From NCBI GenBank assembly GCA_002336035.1, contig DDED01000187.1:1-9211 (forward strand): DNA of 9,211 nucleotides. The letters are read 5' to 3'. The translations under genes and the position numbers were made by a program. The stretch's first letter is position 1. Every line of letters starts with the position of its first letter. The notes beneath the pieces are model-generated. The model was given only the letters and a program-made list of their open reading frames with translations. It was not told where the DNA came from and did no database searches. Source of the DNA: Cellvibrionales bacterium UBA1963. GTDB lineage: Bacteria > Pseudomonadota > Gammaproteobacteria > Pseudomonadales > UBA7434. Of the stretch, positions 1-6,246 are shown piece after piece.

Positions 1-78
1 TCGCCTGGCAATGAGTTGAGTGTACTGTGAACCAAAATCAAGAATAAGAATTTTTTGCTGTTGGATATCTGAGCTCAT
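1..78 (-). CDS. guaA: GMP synthase (glutamine-hydrolysing), N-terminal fragment
   Basis: Only the first 26 codons are in the window; the gene runs off the left edge. The peptide begins MSSDIQQQKILILDFGSQYT and continues QLIARR. This is the opening beta-strand and the conserved DFGSQYTQLIARR signature of the class I glutamine amidotransferase domain of GuaA. By family knowledge the enzyme converts XMP to GMP using ATP and glutamine in the cytoplasm. The ATG lies at 76-78 with a weak AGGT ribosome-binding element 5 nt upstream. It sits 77 bp downstream of guaB on the same strand, the usual guaBA operon order, so it takes XMP from the GuaB reaction. No promoter of its own is evident in the gap. 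The identification rests on a short but highly specific motif. Confidence 0.93.
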   Translation of the reverse strand, partial: MSSDIQQQKILILDFGSQYTQLIARR

Positions 79-109
79 AGTGACCTAATATAAAAAATAA
101 AAATAATTG

Positions 110-129
110 CAACAGCGCTTAGACGCTTG
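110..129 (-). other. weak hairpin in the guaB-guaA spacer
   Basis: On the minus strand the spacer contains AGCG-TCTAAG-CGCT (stem arms at 114-117 and 124-127). The arms can be extended across a single bulge, and a T-rich run follows at about 88-106. It could be a partial terminator or attenuator, or an mRNA processing/stability hairpin between guaB and guaA. The stem is short and the T-run is interrupted, so this is only a candidate. Confidence 0.22.
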
Positions 130-155
130 TGGCACACAGTTTATTGATAAATCAT

Positions 156-1622
156 TTATCGTACAGGATAATTAGGCGCCTCTTTAGTAATACTAACGTC
201 GTGCACATGACTTTCGTTCATGCCTGCTGATGTCACCTTAACGAACTCAGGTACTGTGCGCATTAACTCGATCGTGGCGCAACCTGTATAACCCATTGAG
301 GACTGCAAACCTCCAACTAATTGAGCGACGATACGATTAACGGGGCCTTTGTAGGCAACACGACCTTCTATCCCCTCTGGTACTAACTTTTCAGTGCCGG
401 CGCTTGCATCTTGAAAGTATCGATCACTGGAACCTTGCTTTTGTGCCATCGCACCAATAGAGCCCATACCACGATAAGCCTTATACGTTCGCCCTTGATA
501 CAACTCGACTTCACCTGGGGCTTCTTCAGTGCCTGCCAGTAAACTACCGACCATAATCGCATGAGCACCAGACGCCACGGCTTTAGAAATATCACCTGAA
601 AAGCGAATACCGCCATCGGCTATAACAGGAACCTTCCCATCAAGGGCTTTAACCACTTCTGAAATCGCCGAAATTTGCGGCACGCCAACACCGGTCACAA
701 TTCGAGTGGTGCAGATAGACCCGGGGCCAATGCCCACTTTAACGGCATCAGCACCGGCCTCGACCAGAGCCAACGCTGCGGCTCCAGTAGCAATATTTCC
801 GCCTATTACTTCAGTTTCAGGGAAATGCTGCTTAATCCACCTAACACGATCCAACACATTACGAGAATGCCCGTGGGCAGTATCAACAACTAACACATCA
901 ACGCCTGCATCTATTAACGAGGCAACACGATGCTCAGTATCACCGCCAACACCAACAGCAGCGCCAACCCTTAATTGGCCAGAGCTGTCCTTGCAGGCAC
1001 TGGGAAATCGCTGAGCCAAGTCCAAATCTTTTACAGTAATCATGCCACAAAGTTTGAAATCATCATTGACGACTAAGACTTTTTCAATTCTATTCTCATG
1101 TAACACCTGTTTAACCTGATTAGCTGGCGTGCCTTCTTTCACAGTCACTAAACGATCTTTAGGTGTCATTATCGTGTCGATAGCAACGCTGTAATCAGTT
1201 TCATAACGGACATCCCGACTGGTGACAATGCCGACTAAATCGCCATTTTTCATGACCGGCACGCCCGATATATTATGCTGTTGCTTAATATCTAATAATT
1301 CACTTACCGGCGCATTTGATTCAATAGTGATAGGGTCTCGAACCACACCACTTTCAAATTTTTTGACAGCACGAACCTCTTTTGCCTGCTCTTCCACCGT
1401 CATATTTTTATGCACAATACCAATACCACCAGCTTGTGCCAAAGCAATCGCTAAGCGAGACTCGGTAACGGTATCCATCGCAGAAGAAACAATAGGAATA
1501 TTGAGCTGGATCTTATTGGTTAACTTGGTTTGCATGTTAACGTCGCGCGCAACAATTTCAGAGTACGCGGGTAAGAGCAAAACATCATCAAAGGTAAGGG
1601 CTTCGTAAGCGATTCTAGGCAT
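156..1622 (-). CDS. guaB: Inosine-5'-monophosphate dehydrogenase (IMPDH)
   Basis: Catalyses the NAD-dependent oxidation of IMP to XMP, the committed step of guanine nucleotide synthesis; cytoplasmic tetramer by family knowledge. From the ATG at 1622 the protein is 488 residues, the length of E. coli GuaB. It opens with the family signature EALTFDDVLLLPAYS. Two CBS domains occupy about residues 92-205, inserted in the TIM barrel. DTAHGHS lies near 247-253. The active-site loop GPGSICTTRIVTG carries the catalytic Cys at about 304, and the mobile flap contains the SSDRYFQ segment with the Arg-Tyr pair near 401-402. A TTG codon directly before the ATG could add one residue. The ATG is preferred because AGGAAG (1630-1635) lies 7 nt upstream of it. 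The gene is followed by guaA and diverges from xseA. No residue appears to be missing. Confidence 0.97.
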   Translation of the reverse strand: MPRIAYEALTFDDVLLLPAYSEIVARDVNMQTKLTNKIQLNIPIVSSAMDTVTESRLAIALAQAGGIGIVHKNMTVEEQAKEVRAVKKFESGVVRDPITIESNAPVSELLDIKQQHNISGVPVMKNGDLVGIVTSRDVRYETDYSVAIDTIMTPKDRLVTVKEGTPANQVKQVLHENRIEKVLVVNDDFKLCGMITVKDLDLAQRFPSACKDSSGQLRVGAAVGVGGDTEHRVASLIDAGVDVLVVDTAHGHSRNVLDRVRWIKQHFPETEVIGGNIATGAAALALVEAGADAVKVGIGPGSICTTRIVTGVGVPQISAISEVVKALDGKVPVIADGGIRFSGDISKAVASGAHAIMVGSLLAGTEEAPGEVELYQGRTYKAYRGMGSIGAMAQKQGSSDRYFQDASAGTEKLVPEGIEGRVAYKGPVNRIVAQLVGGLQSSMGYTGCATIELMRTVPEFVKVTSAGMNESHVHDVSITKEAPNYPVR

Positions 1623-1629
1623 CAATCAG

Positions 1630-1635
1630 CTTCCT
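1630..1635 (-). promoter_or_regulatory. ribosome-binding site of guaB
   Basis: AGGAAG on the minus strand with a 7-nt spacer to the ATG at 1622-1620. It also sits 4 nt before the adjacent TTG. The spacing favours the ATG, giving a 488-residue protein. Confidence 0.6.
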
Positions 1636-1766
1636 GTATATGCCTGCTTTGAACGCTCAGTAAACGTGCAAAGAGTGGCAATGGTGGGTGAGATAAGTGC
1701 AGTCGGAGGATCATCTTTTAATCATGGACTCAGAGTTCGGAGCCAAACAACCGCCAATTAAATAAC

Positions 1767-1795
1767 ATTATAAGCCAGTATCAAGCAGGGGTAAA
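1767..1795 (-). promoter_or_regulatory. sigma70-type promoter for guaBA
   Basis: On the minus strand, -35 TTTACC (1790-1795) is separated by 17 bp from a perfect -10 TATAAT (1767-1772). Transcription would start near 1760, giving a leader of about 138 nt before guaB. The base pairs after the -10 are AT-rich (GTTATTT), unlike the GC-rich discriminator expected of a strongly stringent-controlled promoter. The -35 overlaps the GGGG run that may serve as ribosome-binding site of the divergent xseA. Confidence 0.6.
1769..1774 (+). promoter_or_regulatory. possible -10 element for xseA
   Basis: TATAAG matches 5 of 6 consensus -10 positions on the plus strand and overlaps the guaB -10 on the other strand. 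No convincing -35 is seen 16-18 bp upstream. If used, transcription would start near 1781, about 24 nt before the xseA ATG. Confidence 0.25.
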
Positions 1796-1804
1796 CTGGT
1801 ATCA

Positions 1805-3244
1805 ATGCCTCAAGACGCATACAATAGACCCATGAAATCATTTGACTTGGCAGACGATAAAACCTCGATACTGACAGTTACTCAGCTTAATCAACGCGCT
1901 AGAGACTGCCTAGAAAACAATTTTGCAGGCATTGACGTCGAGGGCGAAATCTCCGATTTAGTTCAGCATCGCTCTGGGCACTGGTATTTCACTCTAAAAG
2001 ATGAAAAAAGCCAGCTTCGGTCTGCGATGTTCAAATTTCAAAATAAGTCCGTGCGCTTTCAACCCGAAGACGGTCAGCAAGTCCGTGTTAAGGGTAAACT
2101 CAGCCTCTATGCCCCGCGTGGAAGTTATCAATTTATTGTTGAACGGATGCATCCGGCAGGAAGCGGACAACTTCAGCAGGCATTTGATGCGCTCAAAATA
2201 AAACTAAGCCAGCAAGGATGGTTTGCCGCAGAGAATAAGCAAACCCTGCCCTCAATAGCCAAACAAGTCGTGATCATTACCTCACCACAAGGTGCGGCCA
2301 TTCGCGACATGCAAACAACCTTTGCTCGTCGTTTCGCGGGAATTCGCTTGCTTTTAATTCCAGTGCCCGTACAGGGGGAAGGCGCAGCAGAAGCCATCGC
2401 TGAAGCTATTTTCAAAGCCAATCAATGGGCCAAAATCGCTGATAAAAACAAGCCCTTATTGCGAGCGGGCCAAAACCCAGAAGTTTTAGCACCCGAGGCT
2501 ATTATTATTGGTCGTGGTGGCGGTTCGCTTGAAGATCTTTGGGCTTTTAATGAGTTGTGTGTTGCAGAAGCAATTCATAAAAGTGAATTACCCATTGTCA
2601 GCGCAGTGGGTCATGAAACGGATACCACTATCGCCGATTTGGTCGCCGACGTTAGGGCCGCAACACCCACCGCCGCCGCCGAGCTGCTTAGCCCTGACAG
2701 TGCCGCTCTTCAACGCCAGATAGCGAGCCTCTTTGCTCAACTCAAGCGACAAATTCACTACCGCATTAATCAGACTCAAAGTTCATTAAATGGTTTAGCA
2801 CAAAGGGTTAAGCACCCTAGTCACCAGTTGAATCAGCAACTGCAGCGGGTCGATCAACTCGACAACAAACTCTTTCAGTTAATGCAACACTCGCTGGCAG
2901 ATAAAATAACGCAAGTGCAGCACTTAGAACAACGCTTACTGGTCAGTTCGCCGGCTGAAGCAATTCATCAACGTCAACTCGATACGCAAAATCTACAGCA
3001 TCGATTATCGCGAGCGATCACCAACGCACTGCACAGCCGTCAATTAGAATGGCGCAGATTAGTTGAAACACTCCATGTTGTCAGCCCCTTAGCCACGCTA
3101 AACCGAGGCTATGCGATTGTTAGTGACGCATCGGGAAATATTTTACGGACACATAAAGCCGCTAACAAAGGCGATACGATCAACGCCGTACTGGCTGACG
3201 GCGAAATTCAGTGCGTGGTTGTATCCAGCACAGTACAGACATAA
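1805..3244 (+). CDS. xseA: Exodeoxyribonuclease VII large subunit
   Basis: Large, catalytic subunit of exonuclease VII, which with the small subunit XseB degrades single-stranded DNA from both ends to oligonucleotides (family knowledge). The 479-residue protein has an N-terminal OB-fold at about 20-120, containing the conserved SGHWYFTLKDE. The nuclease domain follows, with ITSPQGAAIRD near 158-168, GRGGGSLEDLWAFNE at 236-250, VGHETDTTIAD near 268-278 and RAATPTAAAELL near 284-295. A long helical, coiled-coil-rich segment spans about 300-420, and the C-terminal region contains the LNRGYAIV motif. It is about 23 residues longer than E. coli XseA (456). This is explained by an extended N-terminus and an insertion at about 209-231 before the GRGGG motif. 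The ATG at 1805 has a GGGG run 13 nt upstream; the ATG at 1832 is an alternative without a visible ribosome-binding site. xseB is not in the window. Confidence 0.96.
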   Translation: MPQDAYNRPMKSFDLADDKTSILTVTQLNQRARDCLENNFAGIDVEGEISDLVQHRSGHWYFTLKDEKSQLRSAMFKFQNKSVRFQPEDGQQVRVKGKLSLYAPRGSYQFIVERMHPAGSGQLQQAFDALKIKLSQQGWFAAENKQTLPSIAKQVVIITSPQGAAIRDMQTTFARRFAGIRLLLIPVPVQGEGAAEAIAEAIFKANQWAKIADKNKPLLRAGQNPEVLAPEAIIIGRGGGSLEDLWAFNELCVAEAIHKSELPIVSAVGHETDTTIADLVADVRAATPTAAAELLSPDSAALQRQIASLFAQLKRQIHYRINQTQSSLNGLAQRVKHPSHQLNQQLQRVDQLDNKLFQLMQHSLADKITQVQHLEQRLLVSSPAEAIHQRQLDTQNLQHRLSRAITNALHSRQLEWRRLVETLHVVSPLATLNRGYAIVSDASGNILRTHKAANKGDTINAVLADGEIQCVVVSSTVQT

Positions 3245-3271
3245 AAAAACCCCTACTAAGGGGGTTTTTTT
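3243..3271. terminator. bidirectional rho-independent terminator
   Basis: A perfect symmetric hairpin, A7-CCCC / GGGG-T7 with a 7-nt loop (TACTAAG), begins within the xseA stop codon. A and T tracts on both sides let it work in either direction. It therefore ends xseA on the plus strand and the Crp/Fnr gene, whose stop is at 3310, on the minus strand. Confidence 0.87.
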
Positions 3272-3309
3272 ATGTCTTATAAAGGATTACGTGACCGCAA
3301 TAAGCCTCT

Positions 3310-3960
3310 TTAATAATTCGCGGGCAAGCGACGGTGAATCACAATATGCCTGTTTTCAAAGCTAATATAACCGCCGATAGTTAAATCTTTTAAGATTCTG
3401 GCCACCATTTCACGCGAGGCACCAACTCGATCAGCAATATCTTGCTGAGTCAGCTTTTCCTCAACATAAAACTCTTCGTTACGCTCAGTTGCCAAACTGT
3501 TCAGAACTTTGGTCACCCGCCCGTAGACATCCTGCAGCGCAAGGCTTTTCACTTTCTCGGTCAAAGCACGCACTCGTCGAGTAATATTTCGAATTAACGT
3601 TTTTGCGATATTCGGATGCTGATCCAGCACCTGATTAAAATCCTGCTTATAAATAATACAAAAGTCAGCTTTTTCCATGGTTCTCACCGACGCTGAACGC
3701 CGATCATCATCTAACAGTGCTAATTCTCCAAAGTAATCACCATGACCAAGCGTATTCATAATAAATTCTTTGCCATTTTTATCGCTACAATATACCTTCA
3801 CTTTGCCTGACTCGATCACGTAAAGTGAGTCTGCAACGTCATTTTCATTAATGATGACGGTATTTTTAGGATAACTTCTTCGAATGCTGGTCTCTTCTAA
3901 GGCAGCCAATTCTGCATCGGATAAACCAGAAAAAATCTCAACGCTCTTCAACACACTCAC
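3310..3960 (-). CDS. Crp/Fnr-family transcriptional regulator with cyclic-nucleotide-binding domain
   Basis: 216 residues from a GTG at 3960. An N-terminal cNMP-binding beta-roll spans about 1-110, a dimerisation helix about 112-140, and a winged-helix HTH about 145-212. The phosphate-binding cassette reads FGELALLDDDRRSASV, keeping the Glu and Arg-Ser that hold the cyclic phosphate and ribose in CRP (here E79, R88, S89). The recognition helix SREMVARILKDL has the CRP-type Arg-Glu-x-x-x-Arg pattern, so a TGTGA-like target is possible. Aligning TRRVRALTEKV with CRP ARRLQVTSEKV puts Leu133 and Thr134 at CRP Thr127 and Ser128, the adenine contacts, so ligand preference may differ. There is no N-terminal Cys cluster, so it is not an FNR-type iron-sulfur sensor. 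The frame is open upstream to a TTG at 4002, but that codon has no ribosome-binding site. The gene is divergent from the cyclase operon and convergent with xseA. The family call is secure; ligand and targets are unknown. Confidence 0.93.
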   Translation of the reverse strand: MSVLKSVEIFSGLSDAELAALEETSIRRSYPKNTVIINENDVADSLYVIESGKVKVYCSDKNGKEFIMNTLGHGDYFGELALLDDDRRSASVRTMEKADFCIIYKQDFNQVLDQHPNIAKTLIRNITRRVRALTEKVKSLALQDVYGRVTKVLNSLATERNEEFYVEEKLTQQDIADRVGASREMVARILKDLTIGGYISFENRHIVIHRRLPANY

Positions 3961-3969
3961 AGGGGTTAT

Positions 3970-3973
3970 CTCC
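3970..3973 (-). promoter_or_regulatory. ribosome-binding site deciding the GTG start of the Crp/Fnr gene
   Basis: GGAG on the minus strand lies 9 nt upstream of GTG 3960-3958. Starting there gives an N-terminus (M)SVLKSVEIFSGLSDAEL, typical of the family. The upstream in-frame TTG at 4002-4000 has only A-rich sequence before it. Confidence 0.55.
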
Positions 3974-4000
3974 AAAGGATTCAAATAAATACGGCGCTTC

Positions 4001-4018
4001 AATGTGTTTTTTCACATT
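4001..4018. repeat. perfect 18-bp dyad, candidate operator of the Crp/Fnr gene
   Basis: AATGTG-TTTTTT-CACATT is a perfect inverted repeat with a 6-bp spacer, centred about 50 bp upstream of the preferred GTG start. Its arms contain the TGTG/CACA core of CRP-type half-sites, but they are 2 bp closer than in the canonical TGTGA-N6-TCACA site. It might be an autoregulatory site for the adjacent regulator or a small RNA hairpin in its leader. Confidence 0.4.
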
Positions 4019-4047
4019 TGTTTTATGCGACGCTCTTTAAGGGAGTA

Positions 4048-4076
4048 ATTTTCATCTTTTCACCCCTCGATATCAA
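4048..4076 (-). promoter_or_regulatory. candidate promoter of the Crp/Fnr gene
   Basis: Minus-strand TTGATA (5/6 of the -35 consensus, 4071-4076), a 17-bp spacer, then GAAAAT (4/6 of the -10 consensus, 4048-4053). The start would be near 4041, with a leader of about 80 nt that includes the 4001-4018 dyad downstream of the start site. Confidence 0.35.
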
Positions 4077-4119
4077 GACAATAACGATAAAACAGAGTAA
4101 ATAAAGCGATTTAATTGAC

Positions 4120-4132
4120 TTGATGAAATCAA
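4120..4132. repeat. TTGAT-GAA-ATCAA dyad
   Basis: A perfect 5-bp inverted repeat with a 3-bp centre in the divergent intergenic region. The arms equal FNR half-sites, but FNR boxes have a 4-bp spacer, so it is one base short. It may be a site for an unknown regulator or chance in AT-rich DNA. Confidence 0.25.
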
Positions 4133-4242
4133 ACGCGGTTTATTTCTTAAAAGCACCCTTATTTATGCAAAAAAATAGCACCTAAAATGACTATTCGCCC
4201 GGGAAACACCAAAAGGAAAATGCTTAGCTGCAATAAATAAAT

Positions 4243-4271
4243 CTTATACAAACTCAAGTTCACGGTATAAT
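4243..4271 (+). promoter_or_regulatory. promoter of the cyclase-receiver-kinase operon
   Basis: A perfect -10 TATAAT at 4266-4271 is preceded at 17 bp by a weak -35 (CTTATA, 3/6, 4243-4248). Transcription would begin near 4278, about 46 nt before the cyclase ATG. The weak -35 suggests possible dependence on an activator, but no clear activator site was found. Confidence 0.5.
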
Positions 4272-4324
4272 GGGAACAAGATATAAAAACTTTTGTGCTT
4301 CAACCAACTCTCGAGTGAAAGAGA

Positions 4325-5863
4325 ATGACTGATAGCGTACCGACACGCGAGCTAGTTAGACTGCAAGGCCTGCAAGTGAAAGTAGGTCAATTGTTAGTCA
4401 AAAACAAGCTGGATGATCTTTTAAAAGACGACTTAAACAGGCTGTACGATGCACTCGAGCTGAGTGTTGCCAAACTCGATGGTCTAAACCTTCAAGGCAT
4501 TGCTTTAAATAGCATCGACAACCCTGAAACTCGCCACGATATTCGCAATGCTATTGGCATTACTAAAGGTTATGCTGAACTCATCAAAGACACCGTTGAG
4601 TCGCCAAGCGCCTCATTAAGCAACCTGCTTGATAAAATCATGTTGTGGTCGGCAAAAACCATATCGACCCTAGAAAGAACTTCACTCAAGCAAGTTGATA
4701 TCAGTTCGTCGTCCATTTATTCACTCAAACCACAGCACCAACACCGCGGTCATATTCTTATTCTTGATGATGAACCTGCAAACCGAGAGCTATTAAGCCG
4801 TCATATTCAGCAATTGGGTATGAAACCCTTTGCCTGTGAAAAAGCCGAGCAGGCCTATGAAGTACTTAAGAAAAATGACATTGATTTGATTTTACTTGAT
4901 CTCATTATGCCCGATGTCAGTGGCCATCAAGTTCTGGCCGATTTAAAAGCATCACAACTCTGGCGTGCCATACCGGTTATTGTCATTTCAGGCATGAGCG
5001 ATCAAGAAGAAGTTATTCGTTGCATTCAAGCAGGCGCTGAAGATTATCTTCAAAAACCGTTCAATAAAGTGCTACTCCAAGCACGTCTTTACGCAGGCTT
5101 AGACCGAAAAAGTTGGGTCGATAAAGAAAGGCACCTAAGTAACGAGCTCGAAAAAAGTCAACGGTTTATCAAAAATACTTTTGGTCGATATTTATCAACT
5201 GAAATCGTGTCAAAACTACTCGACAAACCTGACGGTTTAGATATGGGAGGACAACTTCAAACTGTGACGATCTTGATGGCCGACATTCGAGGCTTCACCA
5301 CTATTAGCGAAACACTGCCCCCTCAAAAAGTCGTTAAAGTACTCAACAACTATCTTGGCACGATGGCAGAAGTTATTATGGCGCATGATGGGACAGTTGA
5401 CGAGTTCATTGGTGATGCCATTTTAGCTTTATTTGGCGCCCCAGTTGCAAAAGAGGATGATAGCGCAAGAGCAATAGCCTGCGCCCTCGCAATGCAAGCA
5501 GAAATGGATGAGATTAACGCACGGAATGTTGCCGATGGACTTCCCAGCATTGAAATAGGAGTAGGCATCAATACTGGCGAAGTGATTGCGGGTAATATTG
5601 GCTCTAAGAAACGAGCAAAATACGGTGTCGTTGGGCACGCAGTTAACGTCACGTCAAGAATTGAAGACCAAACATTAGCTGGCGAAATACTGGTGGCCAA
5701 GACAACACTCGATGCCAGCATGCTAAAATTAGCACTAGGCAGGCGAATAAAATTACAGCCCAAAGGCGTAACCGAAATCATTGACGTCAGCGCAGTTAAA
5801 TCCATTAAAATTGTTGATATTAACAAGCCCTCGCAACCCGATACAGTGGAGATAAAATCATGA
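4325..5863 (+). CDS. DHp-like / receiver / class III nucleotide cyclase protein
   Basis: 512 residues, no signal peptide or membrane segment, so cytoplasmic. Residues about 1-130 are helical and contain RHDIRNAIGITKGYAELI around His71. This aligns with the HisKA H-box of the kinase encoded downstream, but no ATPase domain follows. A receiver at about 142-260 has acidic Asp148/149, phospho-acceptor Asp192 (LILLDLIMPD), Ser222 and Lys244. A charged helical linker with the cyclase-typical FGRYLS motif (287-292) precedes the catalytic domain, about 308-495. There Asp320 and Asp364 bind metal, and Asn441 and Arg445 are the transition-state residues. The purine-specifying positions are Glu360 (in DEFIGD) and Gly434 (in KYGVVG), where adenylyl cyclases have Lys and Asp/Thr. 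Glu is the guanylyl-cyclase residue, so the product could be cGMP. The gene overlaps the next by 4 bp. The ATG at 4325 has only a weak GAG ribosome-binding element. Confidence 0.92.
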   Translation: MTDSVPTRELVRLQGLQVKVGQLLVKNKLDDLLKDDLNRLYDALELSVAKLDGLNLQGIALNSIDNPETRHDIRNAIGITKGYAELIKDTVESPSASLSNLLDKIMLWSAKTISTLERTSLKQVDISSSSIYSLKPQHQHRGHILILDDEPANRELLSRHIQQLGMKPFACEKAEQAYEVLKKNDIDLILLDLIMPDVSGHQVLADLKASQLWRAIPVIVISGMSDQEEVIRCIQAGAEDYLQKPFNKVLLQARLYAGLDRKSWVDKERHLSNELEKSQRFIKNTFGRYLSTEIVSKLLDKPDGLDMGGQLQTVTILMADIRGFTTISETLPPQKVVKVLNNYLGTMAEVIMAHDGTVDEFIGDAILALFGAPVAKEDDSARAIACALAMQAEMDEINARNVADGLPSIEIGVGINTGEVIAGNIGSKKRAKYGVVGHAVNVTSRIEDQTLAGEILVAKTTLDASMLKLALGRRIKLQPKGVTEIIDVSAVKSIKIVDINKPSQPDTVEIKS

Positions 5864-6243
5864 TTCAACTGTTACTGGTTGAGGATAATGAAATGAACCG
5901 CGACATGCTTACTCGACGTTTAGAGCGTAAAGGGTTTGACATAGTCGCGGCAGGCGATGGTGAACAAGCATTGGCTATGATCGAGGAATCAATGCCTGAT
6001 TTAGTTTTAATGGATATGAACCTACCGATTAAAAATGGCTGGGCCACCTGCCAAGAACTTCGCAAAAATCCGAGAACAGAAAAACTTCCTGTCATTGCGC
6101 TTACAGCACATGCAATGGCTGAAGACAAACAAAAGGCGCTCGATGCAGGTTGCGACGATTACACAACAAAACCCATTGATTTTCCGCTACTCATTCAAAA
6201 AATAGAAAACTTACTTTCGAAAAAAACAGAACTGGGAGTGTAG
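5860..6243 (+). CDS. Single-domain response regulator (CheY/DivK-like)
   Basis: 127 residues forming one receiver domain and nothing else. Acidic pocket Glu8-Asp9, phospho-acceptor Asp52 (LVLMDMNLP), Thr82 (IALTAHA) and Lys104 (TTKPID) are all present, so it should be phosphorylatable. The sequence style (LLVEDNEMNRDML, LPIKNGW) is that of DivK-like stand-alone receivers that act by protein-protein contact or relay phosphate, rather than flagellar-switch CheY; this is inference. The ATG overlaps the cyclase stop as ATGA, with GGAG (5848-5851) 8 nt upstream, so it is translationally coupled to the cyclase. The kinase gene follows after 3 nt. A likely role is shuttling phosphate between the kinase and the cyclase protein, or acting as a competing phosphate sink. 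Confidence 0.93.
   Translation: MIQLLLVEDNEMNRDMLTRRLERKGFDIVAAGDGEQALAMIEESMPDLVLMDMNLPIKNGWATCQELRKNPRTEKLPVIALTAHAMAEDKQKALDAGCDDYTTKPIDFPLLIQKIENLLSKKTELGV
6234..6238 (+). promoter_or_regulatory. ribosome-binding site for the GTG start of the hybrid kinase
   Basis: GGGAG at the end of the receiver gene lies 8 nt before GTG 6247. It supports this non-ATG start, which directly precedes a basic stretch and the first membrane helix. Confidence 0.6.
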
Positions 6244-6246
6244 CCA

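Larger units (their letters stand above)
3961..4324. other. 364-bp divergent intergenic region
   Basis: This AT-rich stretch between the Crp/Fnr gene (leftward) and the cyclase operon (rightward) contains no convincing small ORF or RNA gene. It holds a possible leftward promoter (4048-4076), a perfect AATGTG/CACATT dyad (4001-4018), a TTGAT-GAA-ATCAA dyad (4120-4132), and a rightward promoter with a perfect -10 (4266-4271). The segment at about 4141-4240 shows nothing recognisable. Confidence 0.7.

Noticed and set aside
383..1608. Several ORFs opposite or shifted within guaB (both strands)
   Set aside because: They lie inside a fully conserved IMPDH gene, have no family-like motifs and no ribosome-binding sites; shadow frames.
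1650..1680. Possible PurR box in the guaB leader (GCACGTTTAC on the minus strand)
   Set aside because: The half-sites do not keep the spacing of the PurR palindrome; the resemblance is only partial.
4001..4018. Canonical CRP site reading of the AATGTG/CACATT dyad
   Set aside because: The TGTG and CACA cores are 6 bp apart rather than 8, so it does not fit the standard CRP geometry. Kept only as an uncharacterised dyad.
156..5863. Functional link between GuaB (GTP supply) and the putative guanylyl cyclase
   Set aside because: They are separated by xseA and the Crp/Fnr gene and lie in different transcription units; proximity alone is not evidence.
5350..6128. Minus-strand ORFs of 69, 87 and 172 codons under the cyclase and receiver genes
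   Set aside because: Composition is that of antisense frames of genes rich in Ala, Asp and Glu codons; no recognisable domain or promoter.
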